64,000 nt of DNA from Caryophanales bacterium UBA1744 (GTDB lineage: Bacteria; Bacillota_I; Bacilli_A; RFN20; CAG-826). The notes under the pieces were generated by a model that saw only the letters and a program-made list of their open reading frames with translations, ran no database searches and had not been told where the DNA came from. The position numbers and the translations under genes are program-made. This document shows positions 33,433 to 43,393 of the stretch, piece after piece (within the stretch, counting starts at the first letter, position 1; each line of letters opens with the position of its first letter). The stretch covers positions 6,591 to 70,590 of the forward strand of contig DCHU01000082.1 of the NCBI GenBank assembly GCA_002314915.1. The letters run 5' to 3'.

Positions 33433-36321
33433 ATGCTTGAATTAAAGTCTATAGTCAAAAACTATGAAATAGAGGGGGAAGTATACCCTGCGTTGGCGGG
33501 TATAGACCTTGCCTTTGCTGACAAAGGCATAGTCGCGATACTCGGACCTTCCGGATGTGGTAAAACCACCCTTTTAAACATAATCGGCGGACTTGATCAC
33601 TACACCTCTGGAGACGTCATCATCGATGGCAAATCCACCACAAACTTTAAAGAAAAAGACTGGGATGCATTCCGCAACGAAAGAGTGGGGTTCGTTTTCC
33701 AGAACTATAACCTAATTCCACACAAGAACATTCTCGCAAATGTTGCGATATCTTTAACTTTGTCAGGCATTTCGCCATCTGAAGCCAAAGAGCGTTCGCT
33801 TGCAGCACTTCATTCCGTTGGCCTTGATGGTTTGGAAAAGAAGAGACCGAACCAGTTGTCCGGCGGCCAGATGCAAAGGGTTGCCCTAGCAAGAGCAATT
33901 GTAAATAACCCAAGCATCATTCTCGCTGATGAACCTACCGGCGCACTTGACTCAAACACATCTATCCAGGTCATGGACCTTTTCAAGAACATTGCAAGCG
34001 ATAGGCTTGTTATCTTGGTTACACACAACAAAGAATTGGCTGAAGCATATGCTGACCGAATCATTCAAATGAAAGACGGAGTCATCATCGCAGATTCAAA
34101 TCCAATCCAGGCTAACCACGCTGTTACTGGTGTAGAGAAGAACAAGAAAACATCCATGAGCTTAGGAACTGCCATCGCCTCATCGTGGTCAAACATCAAA
34201 ACAAAGAAAGGCCGCACAATCTTAACCGCCGTTGCCTCTAGTTTTGGCGTTGTTGGTGTCGCTTTGGTTCTCGCCGTTTCAAACGGATTCTCAGGCTTTG
34301 TTTCAAGAGTTGAGAAATCCTTGGCATCAACGGCCCCAATCTCAATTTCGAAAACACAATACAGTTACTTTGATAACAGCACAAAGATAAACGAGGTGGA
34401 GTTCCCTGATACGGACAAGCTCTACCCATTAGACACATCAAGCGACTCTTATGTCAGCCACACAAATCACTTCACACAGGAATATGTATCTAAAGTTTTA
34501 GATCCGCTCGTTGAAGAGGGTTTAGCAAGCAATGTAATGATTAACAGAAGCGGCCTTTTGTTCAACGTCTTAACTGAAAAGGGTATACATCCAGGAAGCG
34601 GAGAGTATAAAGAAATAAACCAATATTCCGGCGCTGGATCGTATGGCGGAGGCATCGCATCGGTCACCGGACTCCCTGCAACAATCTTCCATGAACTTTA
34701 TATGCCAGAGGCTCCGATGAGGGAAACGTACGACTTAATCTACGGAAAATACCCACAAAACCCAGATGAGATTGTTTTAATCACGGATAGTTACAACCAA
34801 ATCGAACTCAACGTTTTAAACAAACTCGGCTTCTATAGCTCAACAGACGACACCAAGAAACCGATCGATTTTGCTGATATCATCACAACCGATTCACATG
34901 AAGGAAAAACCTATAAAGCGTATCCAAACTCCACACTATATAAAGACATCGGATCGAAACAGCCTTACGCAGAATATGACTTATACCCTGAATACAAGGA
35001 CGGAACATTCCAGTTCTCTGGAACGAAGAAATACAGAGAAATGTCCATCTTCAACAGAGAATACAGCGACAGTGAAGGTCTGAAAAACATATATCAAAAC
35101 GACGACAAGTACGATGAGGTCAAACTCAAAATCGTCGGCGTTTTAAGACCGGCAAAAAACAGCTACCTTTCCTTAATGCCTGGATCAATCGGGTATCTCG
35201 AATCACTAAAAGATATGTTCGTGGACGATTCCGAGAAAAACTGTTCAGCAATACACAAAGCCGCAACCGAGGCTTTCTACGTTCCTCTCATAAACTACGA
35301 CGGAGAGGACGGCTTTGAAGCCGCCAACAAGGTGTTCAACGATATTTATCAGCAAATAGATTCTGCCACACCAGAAGAATATGCCGAGATATTGAGTGGT
35401 TCACTGGTTTCCAAGATTGCTTCAGTCTTTGACTTCAGATATTTCTTCTTGTACGGAGACCAGAATCCTGCGGATGCCGATTACTCAGGAAGCGGAACTG
35501 GTTATCTTTATTATTCCGGATTATTTACTCTCGCTAAGAGGGTTGGAGCGGACTTCCATGAAGATCAAGTCGCCAACATGATTGAAGATCTCCTTTATGG
35601 AAAAAAGAAGGAGCAGGAAAGCGCGAAAGACGCATTACTAAACAAACTGCTCAACCCTGATTTCTATAAAGCCGGATGGGAAAACGACGGCTCAGCATAC
35701 GACTTCAATGTCCTTGACCTTATCGCATATTACGAGTCATTCTCGCTAATCGACTCGGTTCTTATCTTCCCTTCAAGCCTTACCGTTAAGGATCAGATTT
35801 TCGCTAGACTCGATGCCTATAACAATGCGCAGGCCGATAAGACAACCAAGGTTTATTACTCGGATGTTATGTCTACAGTAACCGACACCGTTGGCACTGT
35901 TGTTAACGCTTTGACCGGTGTTTTGGTTGTTTTTGCAGGCATTTCTCTCGTTGTTAGCTGCATTATGACCGCAATTATCACTTATGTTTCCGTTATAGAG
36001 AGAACAAAAGAAATCGGCGTTTTGAGAGCGTGCGGTGCTAGAAAACGCGATGTTGGAAGGTTGTTTAGATCTGAATGTATGATGGTCGGACTTGCTTCCG
36101 GAATCATAGGAATTGCCGTCTCGTATCTTTTGTCATGGCCAATTAATGTGATCATTAATCGCCTATATCCAACTTACAAAATTGGCGCAATCGCATCATT
36201 GAACCCGTTAGTTGCAATCGCGTTGGTTGCTTTATCGATAATCCTTGCGTTGGTAAGCGGAATTGTTCCTGCTGCCATCGCTGCAAAGAAAGACCCTGTC
36301 GTGGCATTGAGGAGTGAGTAA
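33433..36321 (+). CDS. MacB-like ABC transporter, ATPase fused to FtsX-type permease
   Basis: A 962-residue fusion. ATPase at 1-225: Walker A GPSGCGKTT, signature LSGGQMQR, Walker B IILADEPTGALDS, H-loop 'LVTHNKE'. One helix follows near 265, then a large extracytoplasmic domain (about 290-800) with many Tyr and Asp residues, and three C-terminal helices including the conserved 'ERTKEIGVLRACGARKRDV' segment. Members act as mechanotransmission pumps that export or extract lipids, peptides or antibiotics at the membrane surface. No Shine-Dalgarno site: TATATT ends 6 nt before the ATG. It is the first gene of the operon and overlaps the P-type ATPase gene by 1 nt. Confidence 0.92.
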   Translation: MLELKSIVKNYEIEGEVYPALAGIDLAFADKGIVAILGPSGCGKTTLLNIIGGLDHYTSGDVIIDGKSTTNFKEKDWDAFRNERVGFVFQNYNLIPHKNILANVAISLTLSGISPSEAKERSLAALHSVGLDGLEKKRPNQLSGGQMQRVALARAIVNNPSIILADEPTGALDSNTSIQVMDLFKNIASDRLVILVTHNKELAEAYADRIIQMKDGVIIADSNPIQANHAVTGVEKNKKTSMSLGTAIASSWSNIKTKKGRTILTAVASSFGVVGVALVLAVSNGFSGFVSRVEKSLASTAPISISKTQYSYFDNSTKINEVEFPDTDKLYPLDTSSDSYVSHTNHFTQEYVSKVLDPLVEEGLASNVMINRSGLLFNVLTEKGIHPGSGEYKEINQYSGAGSYGGGIASVTGLPATIFHELYMPEAPMRETYDLIYGKYPQNPDEIVLITDSYNQIELNVLNKLGFYSSTDDTKKPIDFADIITTDSHEGKTYKAYPNSTLYKDIGSKQPYAEYDLYPEYKDGTFQFSGTKKYREMSIFNREYSDSEGLKNIYQNDDKYDEVKLKIVGVLRPAKNSYLSLMPGSIGYLESLKDMFVDDSEKNCSAIHKAATEAFYVPLINYDGEDGFEAANKVFNDIYQQIDSATPEEYAEILSGSLVSKIASVFDFRYFFLYGDQNPADADYSGSGTGYLYYSGLFTLAKRVGADFHEDQVANMIEDLLYGKKKEQESAKDALLNKLLNPDFYKAGWENDGSAYDFNVLDLIAYYESFSLIDSVLIFPSSLTVKDQIFARLDAYNNAQADKTTKVYYSDVMSTVTDTVGTVVNALTGVLVVFAGISLVVSCIMTAIITYVSVIERTKEIGVLRACGARKRDVGRLFRSECMMVGLASGIIGIAVSYLLSWPINVIINRLYPTYKIGAIASLNPLVAIALVALSIILALVSGIVPAAIAAKKDPVVALRSE

Positions 36322-38804
36322 TGGCATCGAACAAGGTTGAGCTTTTGAAACAGAAAATTGCCGAGGCCGAGGTCTATGAGACCGATTTTTTGGTCGGCCT
36401 TAATGATGAGCAAGTTCAATCTAGAATCGATGATGGGTTGGTCAACAAAAACAAAAAGACCGTCACCAAAACCACATGGCAAATACTCAAAGACAACGTT
36501 TTCACGTTCTTCAACATCATATTCTTCTGTATATGCATAATGCTTTTGATTGCCCGTGCAAACCCCAAAGATTTCTTCTTCATTCTTCCTATCACCGGAA
36601 ATATCGTCCTTGGACTCGCCGCGGATTTTAGAGCAAGAGCCTTAGTCAATAAACTGAGCCTCGTTACAAATCCAAGACAATCGGTTATGCGTAACGAAAA
36701 GGAACTCATGTTGGCCTCTGATGAATTGGTTCTAAGCGACATAATCGTTTTAAGGGCGGGCGATCAAGTCTGCGCTGATGCGGTTATCGTTGGAGGCAAA
36801 GCCTCATTTAACGAATCATCGATTACGGGTGAATCCGACTCAATCTCAAAAGAAGTCGGAGACGAAGTCCTTTCAGGCACTTATGTCGTCTCTGGCATCG
36901 TATACGCGCGCGTCACAAAAATAGGCGCGGCCTCATACATTGAAGGCGTTACTGCGGCCGCAAAGAACTTCTCCAGACCACAATCGGAAATCAAAAAATC
37001 ATGCTTATACGTTTTCCGCTTAACCGGAACTATCGCAATCGTCTTTGCTATAGCAATGACTCTCATATGGTTATTCAAGAGCGAAATCTCTTATGAATCA
37101 TATTCGGAACATGCTGTTAGTTTCGCCGGATCCCTTGTTGCAATGATTCCTGCCGGTTTATATTTGCTTTCCTCCATCACTTTGGGTGTCGGCGTCATCA
37201 ACCTCGGAAGAAAACAGGTTAACGTTCAGGAGTTGTTCTGCATCGAAACATTGGCTAGAGCGGACGTCATCTGCTTTGATAAGACCGGCACTCTCACAGA
37301 CGGAACACTCACAATTAAAGATCTCTACAACCACTCAGACATGAGCGATGACGACATAAAGATGAATATGGCGTCTCTCGTCGCCTCGACAATGGACACA
37401 AACGGAACCGCTGCCGCAATAGCTAAATCATTCGGCAAAGGAAAGAAGAAAGCGGTCGCCGTTATTCCTTTCGATTCCGCGTATAAGTATTCGGCCGCAA
37501 CATTCGAAGACGGCGAGACATATGTTCTTGGCGCATATGGTTTTGTCGATGCAAAGCCAACGCCGGAAATCGACAAGATGATTAAGAAAATGGCCGCTGC
37601 AGGAGATAGAGCTGTGTGTTTCTATCGCTGCCAAAAACCTCTCAAAAACGATAAATTACAAGCAAAATGCGAACTTATTGCGGTTTTGGATATCGCTGAC
37701 CACATCAAAGAAGACGCCAGCGACAACATCAATTGGTTCATCTCAAACGGCGTTGATGTAAAGGTCATCAGTGGTGACGATCCAATCACCGTCGCAAAGA
37801 TTGCAAATCAGGTCGGTGTTCCTAATGCCGCCAACTACATTTCAATGGATGGCGTCGCTCTAGAAGATATTCCGGAACTTGTTAATAATCACTCTGTCTT
37901 TGGCCGTGTTAGCCCAACCCAGAAAGAAGCGATTGTTTCCGCTCTTCAGGCCCAGGGTCATAAAGTCGCAATGACCGGTGATGGTGTTAATGACATCCTC
38001 GCTCTCAAGAAAGCCGACTGTTCAATCTGTATGGCTTCAGGATCATCTGCAGCTAGAAACTCCGCTCACATGATCGTTATGGATAACACATTCTCACACT
38101 TACCTGACGTTGTTGCGGAAGGAAGGCGTGTCGTTAATAACCTCCAGAGAACGTCTTCTTTGTTCCTGTCTAAAACTGTATTCGCCATTGTTCTCAGTTT
38201 GGTCTTCATGATTACAAGCATCTGTGGAGGCCCGTCATATCCATTCTCAACATCCAACATGATTCTTTGGGAATCAATAACAATCGGATGCGGAGGATTC
38301 TTGCTTGCACTAGAGCCGTCAAAAGAACCAATTACAGGAACGTTCTTGGGCAACGTCTTAAAGACTGCGTTGGTTTCTGGAACAGTCCAGACTTTGTCTG
38401 TTCTTGTCATTTACCTCTCTTACCTCATTGCGCCTGATTTCTATATGGGTTCAAGAACCGTTGTTTCCACGTGTGCAGTTTATGCGTTCTCATTCTTGTC
38501 GTATTTGACCTTGTTCAAGAACTGTTTGAAGCTGAACAAATACAGAACAACCGTCTTCGTCGTTTTGGCCGTAGTCGGAATTGCGTTTGTCACCCTCGAC
38601 TACTACTTCTTCGGATTCTTATCTAACTTGGTCCGAGGGCCAGGAGGTCGAGCCGGCGGTTCCGAGTACCTAAGTATCTATCATTGGATTGTGATAATTT
38701 CCGACATTGCAGTTATGTCGATTATATATATCTTGGTCAGCATGTATGTTGATCGAGCCTACATAAACAGATTTAAGAAAGAGGATTCAAAAAATGAAGG
38801 TTAA
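36321..38804 (+). CDS. P-type cation-transporting ATPase
   Basis: An 827-residue ion pump. Actuator motif 'SSITGESDS', phosphorylation site DKTGTLTDG, hinge 'MTGDGVNDILALKKADCSI'. There is no N-terminal metal-binding domain. The TM4 ion-site motif reads 'IPAGLYLL', where CtpE-like calcium pumps have PEGL, so a carboxylate is missing and ion specificity is uncertain (Ca2+ or Mg2+ most likely). It overlaps the ABC gene upstream and psuG downstream by 1 and 11 nt, so it is part of the same tightly coupled operon. Confidence 0.88.
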   Translation: MASNKVELLKQKIAEAEVYETDFLVGLNDEQVQSRIDDGLVNKNKKTVTKTTWQILKDNVFTFFNIIFFCICIMLLIARANPKDFFFILPITGNIVLGLAADFRARALVNKLSLVTNPRQSVMRNEKELMLASDELVLSDIIVLRAGDQVCADAVIVGGKASFNESSITGESDSISKEVGDEVLSGTYVVSGIVYARVTKIGAASYIEGVTAAAKNFSRPQSEIKKSCLYVFRLTGTIAIVFAIAMTLIWLFKSEISYESYSEHAVSFAGSLVAMIPAGLYLLSSITLGVGVINLGRKQVNVQELFCIETLARADVICFDKTGTLTDGTLTIKDLYNHSDMSDDDIKMNMASLVASTMDTNGTAAAIAKSFGKGKKKAVAVIPFDSAYKYSAATFEDGETYVLGAYGFVDAKPTPEIDKMIKKMAAAGDRAVCFYRCQKPLKNDKLQAKCELIAVLDIADHIKEDASDNINWFISNGVDVKVISGDDPITVAKIANQVGVPNAANYISMDGVALEDIPELVNNHSVFGRVSPTQKEAIVSALQAQGHKVAMTGDGVNDILALKKADCSICMASGSSAARNSAHMIVMDNTFSHLPDVVAEGRRVVNNLQRTSSLFLSKTVFAIVLSLVFMITSICGGPSYPFSTSNMILWESITIGCGGFLLALEPSKEPITGTFLGNVLKTALVSGTVQTLSVLVIYLSYLIAPDFYMGSRTVVSTCAVYAFSFLSYLTLFKNCLKLNKYRTTVFVVLAVVGIAFVTLDYYFFGFLSNLVRGPGGRAGGSEYLSIYHWIVIISDIAVMSIIYILVSMYVDRAYINRFKKEDSKNEG

Positions 38805-39708
38805 CCATGAAGTAGAATTAGCCCTTAAAGAGGGTAGACCGGTTGTTGCTTTAGAGAGCACAATCATTTCTCACGGCATGCCTTACCCAAGAAACGTCGA
38901 GACCGCTTTGATGGTTGAAAAGGCCATTAGAGACAACGGCGCAATTCCTGCGACCATGGGCATTATCGATGGCGAAATAATCATCGGTATGAATCCAGAA
39001 GAAATTGAGGAATTCGGCAAAAAGAAGGGAATTGGCAAGATTTCCAAAAGAGATTTACCAATTTGTGTGGCCACAGAATCATGGGGCGCAACAACCGTCT
39101 CCGCCACAATCCTTTGTGCAAAAATGGCTGGAATTGAAGTATTTGTAACCGGTGGAATCGGTGGTGTTCACCGCGGCGCTGAGACAACATGGGACGTCTC
39201 GAGAGACTTATATGAACTCGGTGCGGAGCCTGTAACCGTTATCTGCGCTGGCGCAAAAGCTATCTTGGACATCGACAAGACTTTAGAGGTTTTAGAGACA
39301 CAGGGCGTTTCCGTCATGTCATACAAGGAACCATCATTTGCCAATTTCTATTGCCGCAGCAGCGGAAAGCCTGTTGATTACGTCTTCAACACACCACTTG
39401 AAGCCGCAAAAGTCATTAAGGCAAAGAGAGACCTTGGGTTATCTGGAGGCATCTTGATTTCCAACCCATGCCCAGAAGAGTTCGCTTTGGCTCATGAATA
39501 CGTCGATAGCATCATCGACCAAGCTGTTAAAGAATCAGAAGAACAGGGAATCTGCGGAAAGGATTCAACCCCATTCTTGCTTAAGAGAATCGTTGAATTA
39601 ACCGGAGGAGACTCCCTTGATACAAACATCAAACTGGTAATCAACAACGCAGTATTGGGTGCGAAAATCGCCTCCGAATACGCAGAGTTGAGAAGGAAGG
39701 AGAAATAA
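38794..39708 (+). CDS. psuG: Pseudouridine-5'-phosphate glycosidase
   Basis: A 304-residue enzyme that breaks the C-C glycosidic bond of pseudouridine 5'-phosphate into uracil and ribose 5-phosphate. It has the family start 'VALESTIISHGMPYPRN', 'TVSATILCAKMAGIEVFVTGGIGGVHRG' (shown in part: VFVTGGIGGVHRGAE) and 'GISNPCPEE'-like end. The kinase PsuK, usually adjacent, is absent; the neighbours are a P-type ATPase and a TetR gene. It overlaps the former by 11 nt and the latter by 1 nt. Identification is strong; why it sits in this operon is unclear. Confidence 0.94.
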   Translation: MKVNHEVELALKEGRPVVALESTIISHGMPYPRNVETALMVEKAIRDNGAIPATMGIIDGEIIIGMNPEEIEEFGKKKGIGKISKRDLPICVATESWGATTVSATILCAKMAGIEVFVTGGIGGVHRGAETTWDVSRDLYELGAEPVTVICAGAKAILDIDKTLEVLETQGVSVMSYKEPSFANFYCRSSGKPVDYVFNTPLEAAKVIKAKRDLGLSGGILISNPCPEEFALAHEYVDSIIDQAVKESEEQGICGKDSTPFLLKRIVELTGGDSLDTNIKLVINNAVLGAKIASEYAELRRKEK

Positions 39709-40265
39709 TGACAACTGAAGCTAGATTAAAATACGCTCTAAAAGAGATGATGTTGACCAAATCACTTAACGAAGTCAACGTCACAAGCTTATGCGAAAGA
39801 TGCGGATGCCATAGACAGACCTTCTATTACCACTATCAGGATATTTATGATCTTTTAGCGGCGATCTTCCTTAATGAGAAGATTCCTGGACTCAACGATG
39901 CGGATGACATCAAGGATTGTTTGATGGCCCTCATTGGATACGCAAAAGAGAACTATGATTTCTTGCGATCAAGCTATAACTCAGCAGCCCACGATCTTGT
40001 TGAGAACTTTTTCTACAGCAAAACCATGTCAAAAGCCTTCGTTATCCTTGTTTCCTCAAACAAATACGGATTAACCAAGGACCAATATAGAACCGTTGCC
40101 AGACGCTTTGCTCGTTTCGTTGGAGATGAGCTCGCATATTCATTTAAAGATATGAGAATGACCCCTCTTAGATTTGAGAAGAACACAAAGAGATTCTCAA
40201 GCTGTGCGGTTTTGACTGTTTTACCTGGACTCGTCGAACTCTCAAAAGAGGAGAAGAGAAAGTAA
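39708..40265 (+). CDS. TetR-family regulator, DhaS-like
   Basis: A 185-residue regulator with N-terminal helix-turn-helix 'VNVTSLCERCGCHRQTFYYHYQDIYDL' (key part CGCHRQTFYYHY). The C-terminal part resembles the TetR_C domains of the DhaS/YbiH type. It has AAGGAG 5 nt before the ATG and overlaps psuG by 1 nt. It may repress its own operon through the GACACGTGTC dyad at 33377. The effector is unknown. Confidence 0.85.
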   Translation: MTTEARLKYALKEMMLTKSLNEVNVTSLCERCGCHRQTFYYHYQDIYDLLAAIFLNEKIPGLNDADDIKDCLMALIGYAKENYDFLRSSYNSAAHDLVENFFYSKTMSKAFVILVSSNKYGLTKDQYRTVARRFARFVGDELAYSFKDMRMTPLRFEKNTKRFSSCAVLTVLPGLVELSKEEKRK

Positions 40266-40266
40266 T

Positions 40267-41439
40267 ATGGAAAACTTTGAATTCTATAGTCCAACAAAAA
40301 TCTTTTTCGGAAAGGCCAGGGAAAATGAGGTTGCCGATATTGTCAAATCCTATGGATTTAGCAAAGTCGCCATCATCTACGGAGGCAGAACCGTTATAAA
40401 AAATGGCCTTTTAGCCCTTGTGGAGGCCAAATTCATTAATGAAGGAATCTCCTTCATTGAATATGGCGGAATTACCCCAAACCCAGAACTCAGATTTGTT
40501 AAAGAGGGCATTGAGGTTTGCAGATCCTTTGAACCTGATTTGCTTCTCGCTATGGGTGGAGGATCCGTCATCGATGTCGCGAAAGCAATATCTGTCGGTT
40601 ACTTTTACGAAGGCGACCCATTTGACATCAATCTTGGGTTGGTCGAACCAAAGAAGGCCCTCCCTATTGGCACGATTATCACAATCTCTGCCGCAGGAAG
40701 CGAACTATCGAACTCATGCGTTATCACTAACCCAGAGACGAAGATTAAGAAGGGATTCAACAAAGATATAGTCCGTCCTTTGTTTGCAATCGAGAATCCT
40801 GAGCTTACATACTCTCTCCCTACATACCAGACCGCGGCGGGAATTGTTGATATGCTCATGCACACGATGGAGAGATATTTTGGTCCATCAGATAACAACC
40901 AGTTGGCAGACGATTGGGCTTTAGATTTATGCAAAAACGTTATAAATGCTGGCAAAATCGCCATGAATCAGCCAAATAACTATGATGCAAGAGCACAACT
41001 GATGATTGCATCGAGCTTTGCCCACAACGGAATAACTGGATTCGGAAAGAACAGCCGTTTTGTCGTTCATCCGCTTGAACACGCTGTATCCGGATATGCC
41101 CCAGAAGTCACGCACGGTGCCGGAATTGGTGTATGTTATTTGGGTTGGGCGAGGTATGTTTATAAGCAGGATTTACCAAAATTCGCTAAATTCGCACGTA
41201 CATTATTTAATGTAATTGTGGAAGATGACGAAGAAGCGTCTATAATGGGTATCGTTGCGATGGAAGAGTTTTACAAATCCATCGGAATGCCAACCACTCT
41301 TAGAGAGTTTGGCCTAACTGAAAACGACCTCCCAGAATTGGTAGCCCTAGCAAGCGGAAACGGAACACGTGCGATTGGCCTTTACCCGCAATCGCTAAGC
41401 GCCAAAGACATTGAGGCTATTTATCGCCTTTGTCTTTAA
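40267..41439 (+). CDS. Iron-containing alcohol dehydrogenase, butanol dehydrogenase type
   Basis: A 390-residue group III dehydrogenase. NAD(P)-binding 'GGGSVIDVAKAI'; iron ligands in 'GIVDMLMHTMERYF' and 'HPLEHAVSGYAPEVTHGAGIG' (conserved His residues in part HPLEHAVSGY). It is closest in general form to YqhD/BdhA aldehyde reductases, using NADPH. It starts 1 nt after the TetR gene. A role in removing reactive aldehydes is an inference from relatives. Confidence 0.9.
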   Translation: MENFEFYSPTKIFFGKARENEVADIVKSYGFSKVAIIYGGRTVIKNGLLALVEAKFINEGISFIEYGGITPNPELRFVKEGIEVCRSFEPDLLLAMGGGSVIDVAKAISVGYFYEGDPFDINLGLVEPKKALPIGTIITISAAGSELSNSCVITNPETKIKKGFNKDIVRPLFAIENPELTYSLPTYQTAAGIVDMLMHTMERYFGPSDNNQLADDWALDLCKNVINAGKIAMNQPNNYDARAQLMIASSFAHNGITGFGKNSRFVVHPLEHAVSGYAPEVTHGAGIGVCYLGWARYVYKQDLPKFAKFARTLFNVIVEDDEEASIMGIVAMEEFYKSIGMPTTLREFGLTENDLPELVALASGNGTRAIGLYPQSLSAKDIEAIYRLCL

Positions 41440-41457
41440 ATTGAGGAGGATTTTATT

Positions 41458-42654
41458 ATGAAGAAAAACGACTTATATTCCTTATTTGTATATGTAATCA
41501 TGCTGGCTATCGCCGTGGTTACGGGCTTGGTTTTCGTTAGACCAACGTTCGCGGCAGCTTCAACAGCCATTCCTTTAGGAAATGGATTCGTATTCATTCT
41601 TTTGAGCGTTCTCGCTTCTATTTTATTGAACGCTGTCATCATTGAACTTGGACACCTTGTCGGTGCTAAGGTCGGGGGATATGAAGTGTATTCCACATGC
41701 GCACTCTGGTTCACGCTCAGAAAAAGGAAAAAAGAAGGCAAAATGAAGTTCAAAATCGGCGGATTCGACGGATTGACCGGTGAAACCAAGGTTACACCAA
41801 AGAGCGTTGAGAAATCCAACCCTAAAGCCATGATCTATTTCCCTCTCCTTTTCTTGTTCGTTGAGGTTATTGTTTTGGTTGCGATCATCATCTCCGGACA
41901 GGTATTTAGCAGCCCTGAAAACTCATGGGTCTGGTGGAAGACATTCGCTATCGTGTTCCTTTCAGCCGCATTCATGATCCACATCTACAATATCTTCCCT
42001 GCGCAGCTTGATAACAAGAACGATGGTTATTTGTTCTCAATCCTCACAAACCAAACAAACAAAGAAGCATATAATAATATGCTTTTATCAGAATACGAAC
42101 TTGCTATGGGCGGAGAGGCAATCGACACCCCTGTTTATGACAAAGTCACAGACTTCACATCCAGAATCAACGACATCACCCTTTATAAAGACTTTGATAA
42201 AGGCGATTACGAAGACGCTTTAGCAATAGTTGAAAAGACGCTCGCGTGCGAGAAAGACGTGTCTGAGCGTGTCTATAACACCGCTGTAGCCCACAAGATC
42301 GCTACACTCATGATGTTAAATAGAGACGAAGAAGCCAAGAAATACTATATTTCACAGCCTTTAATGGTTAAGAAATTCCTCTCTGAGGTTGGTAATGGAC
42401 CAGCATTAAGAGCCTATATTCTCATCAGCTCAAACGTTGATGAATCATACGGAGAGACAAAAGAGGCTCTTGCTTGCTCCGAATCAATGGTCAGAAAGAC
42501 CGTTGCTAATAAACGCAAAACAGAGGAACTTCTCTTCGATAAGACGTTCGATATGGTTAGAGCGAAACATCCTGATTGGGACTTGAAAGAGTTCATGGAA
42601 GAGGATGAAATCGAGAAAGACAACGACGAAGAAAATGAAAAAGAGGATGATTAA
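41458..42654 (+). CDS. Membrane protein with degenerate M50 (site-2 protease) fold
   Basis: A 398-residue membrane protein. Helices lie at about 10-28, 45-65, 125-147 and 163-180. The second helix ends 'IIELGHLVGAKVGGYEV', which looks like the HExxH zinc motif of M50 proteases with the first His replaced by Ile62. The third-ligand region reads 'NIFPAQLDNKNDGYL' with the Asp-Gly kept but spacing altered. After residue 200 there is a soluble helical domain, TPR-like in feel, and a highly acidic tail. It is probably inactive as a protease. GAGGAGG precedes the ATG; it is last in the six-gene operon. Confidence 0.7.
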   Translation: MKKNDLYSLFVYVIMLAIAVVTGLVFVRPTFAAASTAIPLGNGFVFILLSVLASILLNAVIIELGHLVGAKVGGYEVYSTCALWFTLRKRKKEGKMKFKIGGFDGLTGETKVTPKSVEKSNPKAMIYFPLLFLFVEVIVLVAIIISGQVFSSPENSWVWWKTFAIVFLSAAFMIHIYNIFPAQLDNKNDGYLFSILTNQTNKEAYNNMLLSEYELAMGGEAIDTPVYDKVTDFTSRINDITLYKDFDKGDYEDALAIVEKTLACEKDVSERVYNTAVAHKIATLMMLNRDEEAKKYYISQPLMVKKFLSEVGNGPALRAYILISSNVDESYGETKEALACSESMVRKTVANKRKTEELLFDKTFDMVRAKHPDWDLKEFMEEDEIEKDNDEENEKEDD

Positions 42655-42667
42655 TTCACCCTCTTTT
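42639..42667 (+). terminator. Terminator at end of six-gene operon
   Basis: AAAAGAGG/CCTCTTTT 8-bp stem, 13-nt loop that contains the stop codon, then CTTTT. Confidence 0.75.
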
Positions 42668-42690
42668 CTTTTGAATAAATTGACAAGTTT

Positions 42691-43314
42691 TTAATGTTTC
42701 CAAAGGCTTCTGTATAAATCGGTTGCCAAGAGTTTTGATGCGGTCTTCGCTGGGAAGAACTTAGTTGCTTCCATAACCTCATTGGCGCCTAAATGCTCTT
42801 TTCTGATGTAGTTAGCGAGCAATGCATAGTTTGCTTTTAATGTTGGAAGATCTGTCATCGCAACGTAGCTTAAGAACGCATTGAGGGCGACGTTATCGTT
42901 TGTGATAGTCATGTATGGTTTTCTTAAGATGAATCTCTTAGAGAACATATAAACGCTCTTTTTGCCGCTTGTAGCCTTATTAGAGATGATTTCTAACTTA
43001 TCTTCGACGGTTGGTCTTCTTCCTGTGATGCTATTAATAAAATTAATACCAGTATAGAAGCCAATTGCGTTCTTTCCGTTCTGAATATATCTCATCTCAA
43101 TAGCATCCATTGTGTCTGGAGCGGCTGTTTTCTGCTTGTCTGGGATGAAATAAACGCCATATGAGTATCTTCTAACAGCGCCTTCTTTTGTAAGTCTTAG
43201 AAGCTCTTGTTTAATGGCTGCCTGAGTCATTGTCTTGTCGTGAATATCAGATAAAAAGAACAACTCTAATGGTTGGTACTTTTCCTGAATTTGCGCAAGT
43301 AGTGATTTTTTCAT
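42691..43314 (-). CDS. AbiEi/DUF6088-like antitoxin-family regulator
   Basis: A 207-residue protein. The N-terminal 70 residues look like a winged helix ('TMTQAAIKQELLRLTKEGAVRRYSYGVYFIP'; core: LRLTKEGAVRRYSYGVYF), typical of AbiEi antitoxins of type IV systems and DUF6088. No AbiEii-type nucleotidyltransferase gene follows; downstream is the convergent M50-like gene. The start has no ribosome-binding site; TATAAT (complement at 43321-43326) ends exactly 6 nt before the ATG, with an extended TGT. It is an orphan and may act as a plain repressor. Confidence 0.78.
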   Translation of the reverse strand: MKKSLLAQIQEKYQPLELFFLSDIHDKTMTQAAIKQELLRLTKEGAVRRYSYGVYFIPDKQKTAAPDTMDAIEMRYIQNGKNAIGFYTGINFINSITGRRPTVEDKLEIISNKATSGKKSVYMFSKRFILRKPYMTITNDNVALNAFLSYVAMTDLPTLKANYALLANYIRKEHLGANEVMEATKFFPAKTASKLLATDLYRSLWKH

Positions 43315-43393
43315 AATCGAATTATAACATAACCTATTAAAAAGGTAAAAAGATAACGAATAATTTTAAAAAAGTTCGATTAAATCTAAGAAA

